From: Diplonema japonicum
Taxonomy: Eukaryota; Euglenozoa; Diplonemea; Diplonemida; Diplonemidae
NCBI GenBank assembly: GCA_964019335.1
Contig: OZ025698.1
Location: forward strand, 186,001 to 250,000
Length of the DNA: 64,000 nucleotides
Direction of reading: 5' to 3'
Below the pieces are notes generated by a model. It made no database searches. It was not told the DNA's origin and was given only the letters and a program-made list of their open reading frames with translations. The translations under genes were made by a program, and so were the position numbers. Below are positions 1 to 8,732 of this stretch, piece by piece; within the stretch, counting starts at the first letter, position 1, and every line of letters starts with the position of its first letter.

Positions 1-777
1 CCATTCGTTGTCTGCCAGCTGCTTGTTTCTAGTCATGGCGCCAGTCGAACTCAACAAGGTGGTGATAATCTTGTTCGCTTCTGTATAATCTCTGTTCCTG
101 CCGTCTTGGTTCCTGAACGTCAGCTGTGCTAGTTTTGAGGGCACGATGGCCAGGAAGCACAGGTTAGTGGCTGGGTTCACGGGGGATGGGAGGTACTTGC
201 CGTTAAGGTAAAGCATCGTTGCCTCGGCACCCGCAGGGGTCTCGAACTGTACCACAATCTGGTTTTTGGAATCTTTGGTGAAGGAAGAGATCTTCTCGAC
301 CTTGGCGATCTGTGTGAAGACCCAGAAGAGCTCGTCGATGGCTACCTTCTGTGTCAGCTCCTTGAGCACAACGAGAAGGAGCCGGGAGTTGGTGTAGATG
401 GGTGCCTGCGGTTGGGTGATGCGGCCCTTGTTCTGGGCACGGATTTCAGGCTTGTCAGAGTACACAAGGTTGAGGGGGTGGATGCCATTGGCCCTCTTCA
501 GAACGATGCTAGGGGGGTCGAACACGAACTGGGCCATGACGGTTCGCGCAGCCCAGATGTCGGCAAACTGCACGAATCCAAGCATCCTGTCATGCAGCAC
601 AAGGGCTTTTACACACTTCGTGTTCATCTTCGCCCCAATCACAATGCCACTGCCATTTCTAGGCTCATAAATGAAGGACTCTGCCCACAACGACAACTCC
701 TGTTCTGTGGTGCCCTGCGGCAGGGAACGCACCATGATCACGGGGCTTGCACCATCAGCTTGCGGAGTCCATCTCAT
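1..777 (-). CDS. PTB/hnRNP L-like RNA-binding protein, partial (3' end off window)
   Basis: The reading frame is open from an ATG at 777 down to the window edge, giving 259 residues without a stop. Two RRM-type units are visible: residues about 10-95 (VIMVRSLPQGTTEQELSLW at the start) and about 125-220 (RLLLVVLKELTQKVAIDELF, then VEKISSFTKDSKNQIVVQFE). The second ends in a stretch (LAQLTFRNQDGRNRDYTEAN) that closely resembles the linker after RRM2 of polypyrimidine-tract-binding proteins (SKLTSLNVKYNNDKSRDYT). PTB-like proteins bind pyrimidine-rich RNA and control splicing and mRNA stability; in trypanosomatids the relatives are DRBD3/DRBD4. The remaining RRMs lie outside the window. A CAACAG acceptor-like site lies just upstream of the ATG. 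Family assignment is firm, the exact orthologue less so. Confidence 0.85.
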   Translation of the reverse strand, partial: MRWTPQADGASPVIMVRSLPQGTTEQELSLWAESFIYEPRNGSGIVIGAKMNTKCVKALVLHDRMLGFVQFADIWAARTVMAQFVFDPPSIVLKRANGIHPLNLVYSDKPEIRAQNKGRITQPQAPIYTNSRLLLVVLKELTQKVAIDELFWVFTQIAKVEKISSFTKDSKNQIVVQFETPAGAEATMLYLNGKYLPSPVNPATNLCFLAIVPSKLAQLTFRNQDGRNRDYTEANKIITTLLSSTGAMTRNKQLADNEW

Positions 778-1258
778 TGTATACTGTTGTGAGTGAAGGT
801 GAAGTCGTTTGGATACGTGGAAAGAGAAACGAGAAAAGAAAAAGAGGGGGGGGGGGGGATGACGAAATATGTAACAAAAAGGGAACGAGCCTAATAAAGA
901 AAAAAAGAGAGGGTGTAGAGAGGAGAATTATTTTCTTTTTTTTTTAAAAAAGAACAATTCCCTTTCCCTTTGTGCCCCCTCCCTCCTCCTACCCTTTATG
1001 TAGCCTTAATGAACACTTGCGACTTATGATAATCCTTTTACACTCGTCCGAGAAAAGGAACAGGAAAAAAGAAAACTTATTGAGAAAAATAAAAAAATGG
1101 CAAAATAAAAATAACAAAAGAGAGGAGGCAACGAGGGGACTGGGGGGCAAATGATAAAGACAAATAATAAATAAAATAAAATAAAGCTGTTACTGACTAG
1201 GCTACAGGTTTTGGCTACCGGCTGCGGGTTTTGAAAAGGGAAACTCGCTTCACGTCAT
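778..1258. other. Intergenic, purine-rich low-complexity sequence
   Basis: This gap lies between two minus-strand genes. It holds A- and G-rich tracts (poly-G near 846-860, A-rich runs 1050-1190). No convincing gene is seen. It is presumably the 3' UTR of the nucleolin-like gene and the 5' UTR of the PTB-like gene. Confidence 0.5.
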
Positions 1259-2321
1259 CTAGAACTTTCCACCCTGTGGTGTGTCACTAGATTGTAAGTC
1301 ATACCTTCTTGCCACCCTTTCCACCCTTCTTACCGCCCTTACCCTTGCCCTTGCCCTTGCCATCGCCCTTCTTTCCGCCCTTCTCACCCTTGAAGCCGCC
1401 CTTCTTACCACCCTTCTCACCCTTGAAGCCACCCTTCTTGCCGCCCTTGTCACCCTTGAAACCACCCTTCTTGCCGCCCTTGTCACCCTTACCACCCTTT
1501 TTGCCGCCCTTGCCCTTGCCCTTACCCTTACCAGCAGCAGGTGCGTTCTTCTGGACACCCGACGTAGGGGGGTCTGATACTTCCATGGCAATGGGCTTGC
1601 CGTCGTTAGCGGCAGTGCCCTTCTTTGCCTTCTCACCCTGTAGTTGTGTGCTGTGTTGTTACCACCCTGTGTATACCTCTTCGGCAAACTGCATGGCGGC
1701 GTCGGCTGCCTCCTGGTTTACGAAGGTGATCCACCCGTACCCGAGGAAGGACTTGTCGGACTTGGACAACCCCCACAGGACTTGAGAGATGTTCTCCTTC
1801 CCGAAGAGCGTCTCGCTCTTCACATCGTCGAAGTCGTCGGAGAGGTTCGACAGCTTCAGCGACACGGTCGCCGCTGCCTCCTCATCCTCATCCTCGTCGT
1901 CCTCCTCCTCATCCCCCTCCTCATCTTCTTCATCTTCATCATCATCATCCTCACCTTCCTGCTCGGCAGCCTTGGGAGCTCCCTCAACGGGCTCTTCATC
2001 TTCATCATCTTCATCATCTTCTTCCTCCTCCTCCTCCTCCTCCTCTTCCATCTCGACTTCTTCCATCTCCTCATCAGAGTCCATCGCCTGGGGGTCCATG
2101 GCAGGAAGCTCGTCCTCATCCTCCTCTTCGTCCTCCTCCTCGATCTCAGGCTCAGGTTCAGGCACGGGTGCGGGGGGCGCCTTCTTCTTGCCCTTTACAA
2201 CCTTTGCGGTCTTCGCCACCGCAACAGCCTTTGTGGCACCAGTAGCAGGAACATCAACCTTTCTCTTCTTGGCGGGCACTTCAGCCCTGCTGGCGGCCTT
2301 CATCACTCTCTTTGCGGGCAT
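1259..2321 (-). CDS. Nucleolin-like protein: acidic region, RRM, Gly/Lys-rich tail
   Basis: Three exons: 2321-1677, 1637-1305 and 1273-1259, separated by introns of 39 nt (1638-1676) and 31 nt (1274-1304). The product is 330 residues. Order of parts: basic N-terminus with KKRKV-like nuclear signals; a long Glu/Asp-rich stretch (about 60-155); an RRM (about 160-240) that is completed only when the first intron is removed, so that YGWITFVNQEAADAAMQFAEE runs on to EGEKAKKGTAANDGKPI and MEVSDP; and a tail of KGG/GFKG repeats resembling the RGG tails of nucleolins but lysine-based. The last exon is only 15 nt (GGKF, stop). Nucleolins act in rRNA transcription and processing in the nucleolus. Splice choices rest on frame and intron consensus; an unspliced reading would stop prematurely. 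Confidence 0.82.
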
Positions 2322-2416
2322 TTTGTTATGTATGTGTGAGTAATCTGCGATATGGTGAAACTTTCTTACAGCGCAAGCATCAATACTCTATGGTCTAACG
2401 GATTGTGAAACAACAT

Positions 2417-4720
2417 CTAGTTTGGTCTAAGGGCCCTTCTGAATCTATCTGCCCGTGCGCGCTCGGCCGAGACGGAGAGACCGCTGGAAGACGAAGGGGG
2501 TGGGGTAGAAGGGGAGCGCGACGGGGAACGTGAAGGTGAAGCTGAAGATGGTGGTGGCGAGGGGTCAGAAGGAAGGGGGAGAGGTGATTTCAAGAGGTAT
2601 CCCGCGCCAGGGATGTCATAGCCAGTGGGTGTCACGGGCGTGTCATGAGAGGCAGTAGACTTCTTGCGCTGTTGTTGCCTTTGGCGGTAAAGGGAATGGT
2701 ACGTTGGCACTGTGGGGCCTTGCACTTGATCGCTGAGATCAATTTTCACCGATGTCGGGCTCTCTTCTTGCCCTCCTCTTGTAGCTCTGCCTCTGGGCCT
2801 CCTTTCCTCGTCCCTCCATTTTGTTGGTGTCACAGGCAACTGCTCTCTGCGGACCCTGTTGCGCTCAACCCTCTCTCGAAGCTCTGTGGCAGCTGCCTTT
2901 GTCTCTGCAGGGGTACGTCTTGACATAAATTTTTCCCTCCTTTCGTTTCTGTCAGGAATCAGTTTAACGCCCATTGCCAAGGGCTGATCTCCTACGTGAC
3001 AGCTGCAGAAGCTCTTCGTACAGTTTTCAACGTGCTTCGGCGAGGAAAACCTCCTCGGTGGTGATATTTTGTGGTGATGGTGCACCGGTGTGCTTGCCTG
3101 GTCTGCTGGTCGTTCATTTCTCACCGGCGAGGGGGACATCCTCTGGAGGTAGATTTGGTGGGGTGAGGATATGGGTTGCTGCTCTTTGGTGTGAAGGTTC
3201 TGCAAAAAGGACAACTGGTCCTCCACTTGCTTTTGCAACATGTCGCTGTGTGCAGTGCCCCGCTTAGTGTGGAGCTCTATCAAGTTCTGGAGCTGTGACT
3301 GCAAACGTTGTTGCTCTCGGATTTTTTCAGCCTTCACGTTTTCGACCTCTTGCCGTAGCTGGTTCTGCTGCTTCTCCAAAGCATCGACGAAGCTGCTCGC
3401 TCTGGCTCTCTCCATGTACCTGGTGCTTGTCTCTTCCTCAAGCATATTAGAAACCTTCTCTAGCTCTTGGGTCGCGACGAGTTTCTCGTCACGCCACCTC
3501 TTCTGCTGCCCTTCTAGTTCGCAAGCCACGCTGTCTAGTTGTTCTTTCGTCTCCCTATGACACTCCACCTCCTTCAGAAGTGATTCGTACTTTGATTCGT
3601 TCTCCCTTGTTAACTCTCGCGACTTCTCTGCTTCTTCATGTAACCGGGACTTGGCGTCCTCGAGCTGCTGCTCTAGGTAGTCGACCTTGTGGTTGAGAGG
3701 GTCCTCCGTGGGCACGTCCTGCCAGTCTACAGGGTCCCCCTCTATGCCGTCCAAGCCCAAGGGTGACTCTCTCGAGCTGTTGATGGGCGATGTGGCCCAG
3801 CTGTTGAGCACGGGTAGCTTGGTCTTGATGGGGGACACGTTGATGACGTCGTAATACGAAGATGGCAGCAGTGGTGGTGTAGACGAAATAGCCGACTGGG
3901 CATCGATGACTATCGTCCGCAAACTGGTAGGGGTGGCTGTAGTGGGGGGTGGGGGGGGTGCAGTGGTTGTTGTAGTTTGGGATAGTGACTGCTGTGACCG
4001 CAATTGCGACTGAGGCAACAACTGCGCATTCAGAGGCACGTGAGGCCCTTGTAACTGTGGTTGTGGGGCCGCTGCTTGCATGATGAGAACTTCTTTTTCC
4101 ATAAGTGTGGGCTTTGATGGCTGGAACTGTTGGGCAGCTGTGACCTGTGGCTGCATGCGTTCAGGCTGCTCCGCTTGCGCAACAACAGATACAGCAGCAT
4201 GTGGCTGCGTGTGTGCACGTGGCTGTTGTAGTTGTTGCAGAGGGACCCGCGTCCGTTTGGGCGGGCGATCCCTGAGGTGCAGCACGATAGGGTCCTCATC
4301 ATGGTCTGATATCCATGAGGACACCGAATTTACTCGGGGGATTCTTGCTTTGATGGGAGACACGCTCGGAACAGGAGTAAGCACCTTCTGCGGCTTCTTC
4401 TTCCCCGGGGACAAACTGTACCCCACAATCAGATCGTCTTCGTTCCTGTGTAAATATAGCATGCCCTCCTCACAAAGCTTCTTGATCCTGTCCTGCCTTG
4501 CTCGGCTTGCTGTATGGTCTGGAACCTGCATAAGTAACTCCCTCTGAGGCTCTCTCTGAGGCGATGCTGGGCTGCTTTGCGGGGGGCTCAACGAGAGATT
4601 GTCTGCGTCGCATATCATCGGAGAGGCGTCAGGCGGCGTGTCCTCCTCCCATAGCATTCGTGCACGGTCCCTGATGTCCCTACGCCTTGTAGGGGATACC
4701 CTGCGGTCACCTGTTATCAT
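2417..4720 (-). CDS. Large Ser/Pro-rich coiled-coil protein, function unknown
   Basis: Single-exon frame of 767 residues from ATG 4720 (MITGDRRVSPTRR). The N-terminal half is disordered and rich in SP/TP dipeptides, Gln and Pro, with recurring motifs of the type SPxKxxxPxxNSxxSW near residues 120 and 300 that look like duplicated short linear motifs. Residues about 340-480 form a strong coiled coil. The C-terminal 200 residues are basic, Ser/Pro-rich and end RRALRPN. The many SP/TP sites suggest a target of cyclin-dependent or MAP kinases. The make-up recalls cytoskeletal or basal-body scaffold proteins, but no family is recognised. It lies 95 bp downstream of the nucleolin-like gene start, on the same strand. 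Confidence 0.8.
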   Translation of the reverse strand: MITGDRRVSPTRRRDIRDRARMLWEEDTPPDASPMICDADNLSLSPPQSSPASPQREPQRELLMQVPDHTASRARQDRIKKLCEEGMLYLHRNEDDLIVGYSLSPGKKKPQKVLTPVPSVSPIKARIPRVNSVSSWISDHDEDPIVLHLRDRPPKRTRVPLQQLQQPRAHTQPHAAVSVVAQAEQPERMQPQVTAAQQFQPSKPTLMEKEVLIMQAAAPQPQLQGPHVPLNAQLLPQSQLRSQQSLSQTTTTTAPPPPPTTATPTSLRTIVIDAQSAISSTPPLLPSSYYDVINVSPIKTKLPVLNSWATSPINSSRESPLGLDGIEGDPVDWQDVPTEDPLNHKVDYLEQQLEDAKSRLHEEAEKSRELTRENESKYESLLKEVECHRETKEQLDSVACELEGQQKRWRDEKLVATQELEKVSNMLEEETSTRYMERARASSFVDALEKQQNQLRQEVENVKAEKIREQQRLQSQLQNLIELHTKRGTAHSDMLQKQVEDQLSFLQNLHTKEQQPISSPHQIYLQRMSPSPVRNERPADQASTPVHHHHKISPPRRFSSPKHVENCTKSFCSCHVGDQPLAMGVKLIPDRNERREKFMSRRTPAETKAAATELRERVERNRVRREQLPVTPTKWRDEERRPRGRATRGGQEESPTSVKIDLSDQVQGPTVPTYHSLYRQRQQQRKKSTASHDTPVTPTGYDIPGAGYLLKSPLPLPSDPSPPPSSASPSRSPSRSPSTPPPSSSSGLSVSAERARADRFRRALRPN

Positions 4721-5075
4721 GGTTCAGACTCAGAGAAAGGTCAGAGCCAGAAAGTGCTGTTATGGGTTTACTTCAAAAAACTGATGAACAGTTCAAACAA
4801 AGACAAGAGTTAACTCTAAACTACAGGGGCACATGGCCCGAAAAGCAACCCCTTTTTATAGCACTCCGCTTCATTGCTGACACCGCTAACTTCTATGCAG
4901 CTAGCACCCTGCTTGTGGTGCCTTGTTGTGTACCCTTTCTCTAAAGCATGCTTCTTTGGAGTGAGTTTGGTGTTCTTGTGGCACAAAAGCCCCCCAGACA
5001 TGTGTAAGAGCTGCTATGCAATGATGCCAACAGACGGTTCAAAAAGGAAATAAAGTGTCCAATAACACAGCTCGA
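4721..5075. other. Intergenic; possible tiny reading frame
   Basis: No clear gene. A 61-codon minus-strand frame (5001-4816, MSGGLLCHKNTK) starts with ATG soon after a TTACAC motif. It contains a 25-nt segment with intron-like ends (GTACAC...AAGCAG), so a short spliced gene cannot be excluded. I see no similarity to a known family. Confidence 0.3.
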
Positions 5076-5543
5076 TCACCCATTCCGTACAACGCTCTGC
5101 GCTGCCTTGATCCAAAGCGGCAGTTCGACCAATCTGTGCACTTTGGTGCGGATCTTGTCGTCTAAGTACTCCGATATTTCGCTCAGGTTCGGCGTGGGGG
5201 TGTTCAGAACCATCTGCGACAAGGTATACCGGATGGATCCCTCGACTTCTGTGCTCTCAGCTTCCAGCTCCGATACGTTCTGTTTTGCTTTTGTCTTCAC
5301 TTCTGTTACAGTCATGTCATCACCGCCACCTGCCTCCAGGATTTGCGCCCTCACCACATCCCGTGCTGCTTCCCACCTCTGCTTCCCCTCATCCACTTCT
5401 GTGAGGTACCCTTCCATCTCTGAGACGTACTTCTCTATCACCGACAATGCCGCCTGTGCTAGCTCCGCACCCTCGCTGCCTTCAGGTACTTGCAGCCACG
5501 TCATCATGTGCTCGTTGCTCACATATTTCAATATTGACCCCAT
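5076..5543 (-). CDS. Hypothetical helical protein, 155 aa
   Basis: Frame of 155 residues from ATG 5543, directly preceded by CCCACAG, so the ATG abuts a perfect acceptor. The sequence is acidic and predicted to be mostly helical (VSEMEGYLTEVDEGKQRWEAARDVVRAQILEA). It ends LPLWIKAAQSVVRNG. No domain is recognised. The acceptor could be a trans-splice site for a separate gene. Alternatively it could close an 84-nt cis-intron (5544-5627, starting GTAAGTTAG) that would join this frame to the RING-PHD gene upstream. The separate-gene reading is preferred because 84 nt is twice the usual intron length here. Confidence 0.6.
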   Translation of the reverse strand: MGSILKYVSNEHMMTWLQVPEGSEGAELAQAALSVIEKYVSEMEGYLTEVDEGKQRWEAARDVVRAQILEAGGGDDMTVTEVKTKAKQNVSELEAESTEVEGSIRYTLSQMVLNTPTPNLSEISEYLDDKIRTKVHRLVELPLWIKAAQSVVRNG

Positions 5544-5608
5544 CTGTGGGCTGTCGTGGCCGCATGAAAGAGAGGAAATATAAAACCGAACGTCTTATTC
5601 ACCACTAC

Positions 5609-7327
5609 CTACCCTACTAACTTACCGGTTACTTGTTTCACACTTTCCTTGCACATCGCCTCCATCGTGGCTAGCTCCGTCTTCGTGTTAATAACATACG
5701 TGAGTGCAGTTGGGTTGCAAGATGGGTACTTCAAGAAAACATGTTCCAGAAACCTTTCTAACGTCTGCACTGTGCACATCTTGAATTGGTCTCTGCTTAT
5801 GGTCTTTTCCCTGAAATGGGGGTCTAAGAAAACCTTTATCCCCTTCAGAGCGGCCGTACGTGTGGCAGGGCTCACTCGGATGCCTTTTTTGATAGTTATA
5901 AGCTTGGTTGCTGCGAACTCCCTTCGTCGCCTGACCTCCTCCGCGCCAGCACACACAGCGCCCAATGCAATGATAATCGCACTTCTAGCTGCATACACTT
6001 CTGCGTTGCTTCTCTTCTGTACTTTTCTCTTTCTTCTCATTTTCGCTCCTAATGCCGCCAGCATATCATCCATCCGGGACTTCTGTGCGCTGTCCATCTC
6101 CTCTCCAGGTACCGCAACAGGTTTTGCGGGTTTTGTAGTTTTAGCCTGTTTTGCCATCCTTGCTGCCTTCAGATACTCAGATGCTGACAGTGTCCTCCTG
6201 GGTGTGGTATCTTCTTCTCGCGACTTTATTTCTGGTGAAGGTGGTTCCTGGCTATCAAAAGACTGAGATAAACCTTGGGACCCCAGACGGTCCAAGGCCT
6301 GGGAGAGGCTCCTTTGGCTTTGGGATTGCGTCCGTTGCGATGGCGACTGCGCTGGGTGGTTGGCGAAGCCCCTGCGAAGATCAACCATGCTGCGGTGCTT
6401 TTGTGCGGAGTGCAACTTAGCCTCTACAGTCCTCCTCTCCTTGGGGTGCTTGATCATGTGAAGGAGACCAGCTTGTGCATTTGGGTTTTTCGGTGGGGGG
6501 GGAGGAACAAGAGGGACGCCGGTGTAGTCAGGAATGAGGGGCGGCGTGAAGCTGAACAAAACCCTCTGAGAAGCGGGAGGGGGTGCAAGGGACTGCGAGG
6601 AAGATGGCTCCTCCGGTGGCGGTGGGGGATGGCTAATGACACGCGATACCAGCTGGGGCTTTGGTCTTGTCTCCGAGGGCTCAGGGGTGAGGGCAGCAGG
6701 GGTGGGGGGGAGGGGCGCTGCGGCGCATTCGTCTTCCTCTTCATCCTCGTAAGGCAAGGCGACAGCTGGTGCATCGCCTGTAAAGTTCCCAGGCAGGTTG
6801 TGTTTTTTGACGCACTCAGTGCAATAGAAGTCGCCTTCCTCGGGGGGTTCATCCACTGCCGGCACACAGCAGTACGAGTGTTGTTGGTTATCGCACCCGC
6901 TATAGTCGCAGTAAAAGAGCTTCTCAGGGAAGTCACCAGCACCGCATGTCATGCACGTCCCCCCGTCGCTGGACAGGTAGTCGTCGGAGTCGATCTCGTT
7001 GTCATAGTCATCAAAGTCCTTCCTCTTCACCTTCTTGGTGTACGTTACTTTGCCCTTTGCATTTAATTTCTTCAGTTTTTTAAACCTCCGTTTGCACATG
7101 GGGCACATGTTGCTTTTCTTGCTCCATGAGTGAATACAATCGTAGCAGAACTTATGCATGCAGGACAGCTCACCGGTTGGGACTTGCAATTCATCCTGAC
7201 AGATCGGGCAAATCTCCTCCTCCTCCTCCTCCTCTTCGCGTTTCCTCTTCTTCGACGGCGAGACTTTCGTGGCTGTGTGCGCCTCCTTGTCTAGGAATGC
7301 ATCTAGTGCTTCTAGAACATCTGTCAT
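5609..7327 (-). CDS. RING-PHD finger nuclear protein (PHRF1-like N-terminus)
   Basis: Single frame of 572 residues from ATG 7327. A basic segment (KKRKR) and a run of Glu precede a C3HC4 RING (about 40-83: CPICQDEL...CMHKFCYDCIHSW...CPMCKRRF). A PHD finger follows at about 124-175 (CMTCGAGDFPEKLFYCDYSGCDNQQHSYCC...FYCTECVKKH). RING followed by PHD is the layout of PHRF1 and related proteins, which combine E3 ubiquitin ligase activity with reading of histone tails. The middle is Pro/Ser/Gln-rich. The C-terminal 150 residues form a basic helical domain that I do not recognise. Conserved zinc ligands are all present. The specific orthology is uncertain. Confidence 0.8.
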   Translation of the reverse strand: MTDVLEALDAFLDKEAHTATKVSPSKKRKREEEEEEEEICPICQDELQVPTGELSCMHKFCYDCIHSWSKKSNMCPMCKRRFKKLKKLNAKGKVTYTKKVKRKDFDDYDNEIDSDDYLSSDGGTCMTCGAGDFPEKLFYCDYSGCDNQQHSYCCVPAVDEPPEEGDFYCTECVKKHNLPGNFTGDAPAVALPYEDEEEDECAAAPLPPTPAALTPEPSETRPKPQLVSRVISHPPPPPEEPSSSQSLAPPPASQRVLFSFTPPLIPDYTGVPLVPPPPPKNPNAQAGLLHMIKHPKERRTVEAKLHSAQKHRSMVDLRRGFANHPAQSPSQRTQSQSQRSLSQALDRLGSQGLSQSFDSQEPPSPEIKSREEDTTPRRTLSASEYLKAARMAKQAKTTKPAKPVAVPGEEMDSAQKSRMDDMLAALGAKMRRKRKVQKRSNAEVYAARSAIIIALGAVCAGAEEVRRRREFAATKLITIKKGIRVSPATRTAALKGIKVFLDPHFREKTISRDQFKMCTVQTLERFLEHVFLKYPSCNPTALTYVINTKTELATMEAMCKESVKQVTGKLVG

Positions 7328-7378
7328 TTTAACCCCCTTCCTTTGGTGGTTATCAAATGTGGACTCAGCTTCGCTAAA

Positions 7379-7954
7379 CTACTGTCTACCTTCTCCTGCT
7401 TTAGCAAGGTCCCACCAGCCCATTGTCTGGCCGTGGGACGCGTTCAAGATTTGTAGATCTTTGAAGCTGTTGATCTTACTTCGCTGTTCCAAGATTTTAG
7501 AAGCGCTGGGCTTCATGAGCTGCTGCAGAATGCTAGCTGCTGCGTCTGTGTTGTCTGCTGCAAGGTATACCTTCCGCAGAGCCCGCAGTACGGCAGCTGA
7601 TAGCAGGCCATGACCACGTGCCTTATGGAGCACCCTGTTAGCGAAAGCAATATCCTTTCGTTCTTCTGCAATGCGCAACCCCTCCACGATCTCTCTTTCT
7701 GTCAATCTGCTTGAAGTCCGCCGACCCCATGCCTCCACACCAGCGTCACTAGCATCTACTGACCTCTCTACAGATGCACCCTTCTGGGGGGTTTCCACCG
7801 GGTTCCGTAACAATTTCAACAATTTTTGATTCCTTGACATAATCGGGACTTCAAACTGCTTGCCCCTGTTCCCCTCCTTTGCGCTCAAAGGCGTTCCTGT
7901 GGCCTCGATCTCGTACATCTGCCTGCAGCATCGCGACACATTGCGGCTGAGCAT
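7379..7954 (-). CDS. Hypothetical protein, possibly mitochondrial, 191 aa
   Basis: Starts at ATG 7954, five bases after a CTCACAG acceptor-like site. The N-terminus (MLSRNVSRCCRQM) is rich in Arg and Ser and lacks acids, as in mitochondrial presequences. The body is helical. Residues about 85-150 contain two helix pairs (FANRVLHKARGHGLLSAAVL, then VYLAADNTDAAASILQQLM) with the spacing of pentatricopeptide-type repeats, but the match is weak. The next gene upstream starts only 113 bp away. No firm function. Confidence 0.6.
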   Translation of the reverse strand: MLSRNVSRCCRQMYEIEATGTPLSAKEGNRGKQFEVPIMSRNQKLLKLLRNPVETPQKGASVERSVDASDAGVEAWGRRTSSRLTEREIVEGLRIAEERKDIAFANRVLHKARGHGLLSAAVLRALRKVYLAADNTDAAASILQQLMKPSASKILEQRSKINSFKDLQILNASHGQTMGWWDLAKAGEGRQ

Positions 7955-8067
7955 TGGATCTGTGAGTGTGTGTCAAAATAATTGAGAAGATTAGCGAAGG
8001 GAGAGAATGAACGGATAAACTAATTTGCGTGATACGTCTACTCCTCCTTACTCCTCCTTACTCCTCT

Positions 8068-8658
8068 TTACGACTCCTTCTGTTCTTGTTGTTTTTGCTC
8101 TTCTTTCTTTGCAGTGACTGCCCTCCTGACTTCGCAGAATTTCAAGGCATCGGTCACGTCCTGAGGGTCCACTTGCACGCTCGCAACTTTAATGTGCGGC
8201 ACCAAGCGCCCTATGACTGCCATGAGGGCCTCGAGAGGTTGTTGGACCTTCTGCTGCTGCATGGCTGCACGCACTGCCGCTTCGATGGCAACACCCCCCA
8301 CGAGGTCTTTTACAAGGAAAGAAAGAACGCCTTGCGTGAGTAGAAGCTTGCCCTGATCCCTCTCCAGTGCTAAGCAGAGATACACTTTCTGCTTGAAAGT
8401 TTTCTCTGTCTCGTCCCACTCTGCAGGGATGTCGCTCACTACAGTCATCCCTGTGAACGCTTCTCGCACGTTGTCCAGGTCGCACTTCTCCGGCACTGCC
8501 ATCCATGCGTACTTGCACTCTAGCAGTTTCGCCTCGTTATACACATTCACTGCTGTCAGCTTCCCTTTCATGTTTTCCACAGCCGTGTTCGTGATCTCCC
8601 TCACATCCTTTTCCTTGTCATAAAACCCGACGAAGAACCTGTTCGCTGTCGCGGGCAT
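8068..8658 (-). CDS. Hypothetical conserved-looking protein, 196 aa
   Basis: I chose ATG 8658 (MPATANRFFVGFYDKEKD), which follows a CACCACAG acceptor by four bases; a longer frame upstream lacks an ATG. The protein alternates strands and helices (ITNTAVENMKGKLTAVNVYN; KTFKQKVYLCLALERDQGK; VASVQVDPQDVTDALKFCEV) and ends in a Lys/Glu/Gln-rich tail. It has no signal peptide or membrane segment. I do not recognise the family. Being in a dense array with a proper start context, it is likely a real gene. Confidence 0.6.
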   Translation of the reverse strand: MPATANRFFVGFYDKEKDVREITNTAVENMKGKLTAVNVYNEAKLLECKYAWMAVPEKCDLDNVREAFTGMTVVSDIPAEWDETEKTFKQKVYLCLALERDQGKLLLTQGVLSFLVKDLVGGVAIEAAVRAAMQQQKVQQPLEALMAVIGRLVPHIKVASVQVDPQDVTDALKFCEVRRAVTAKKEEQKQQEQKES

Positions 8659-8732
8659 CTTGCTGTGGTGCTGATACAACAAACCACCATCTCGTGTGAT
8701 GAAATACTAGGATACTAATGAAAAGAATATTG

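Noticed and set aside
1281..2343. Poly-Ser, poly-Leu and Pro-rich plus-strand frames opposite the nucleolin-like gene
   Set aside because: Translation of GA/CT-rich DNA in the wrong strand; the minus strand has an RRM and correct introns.
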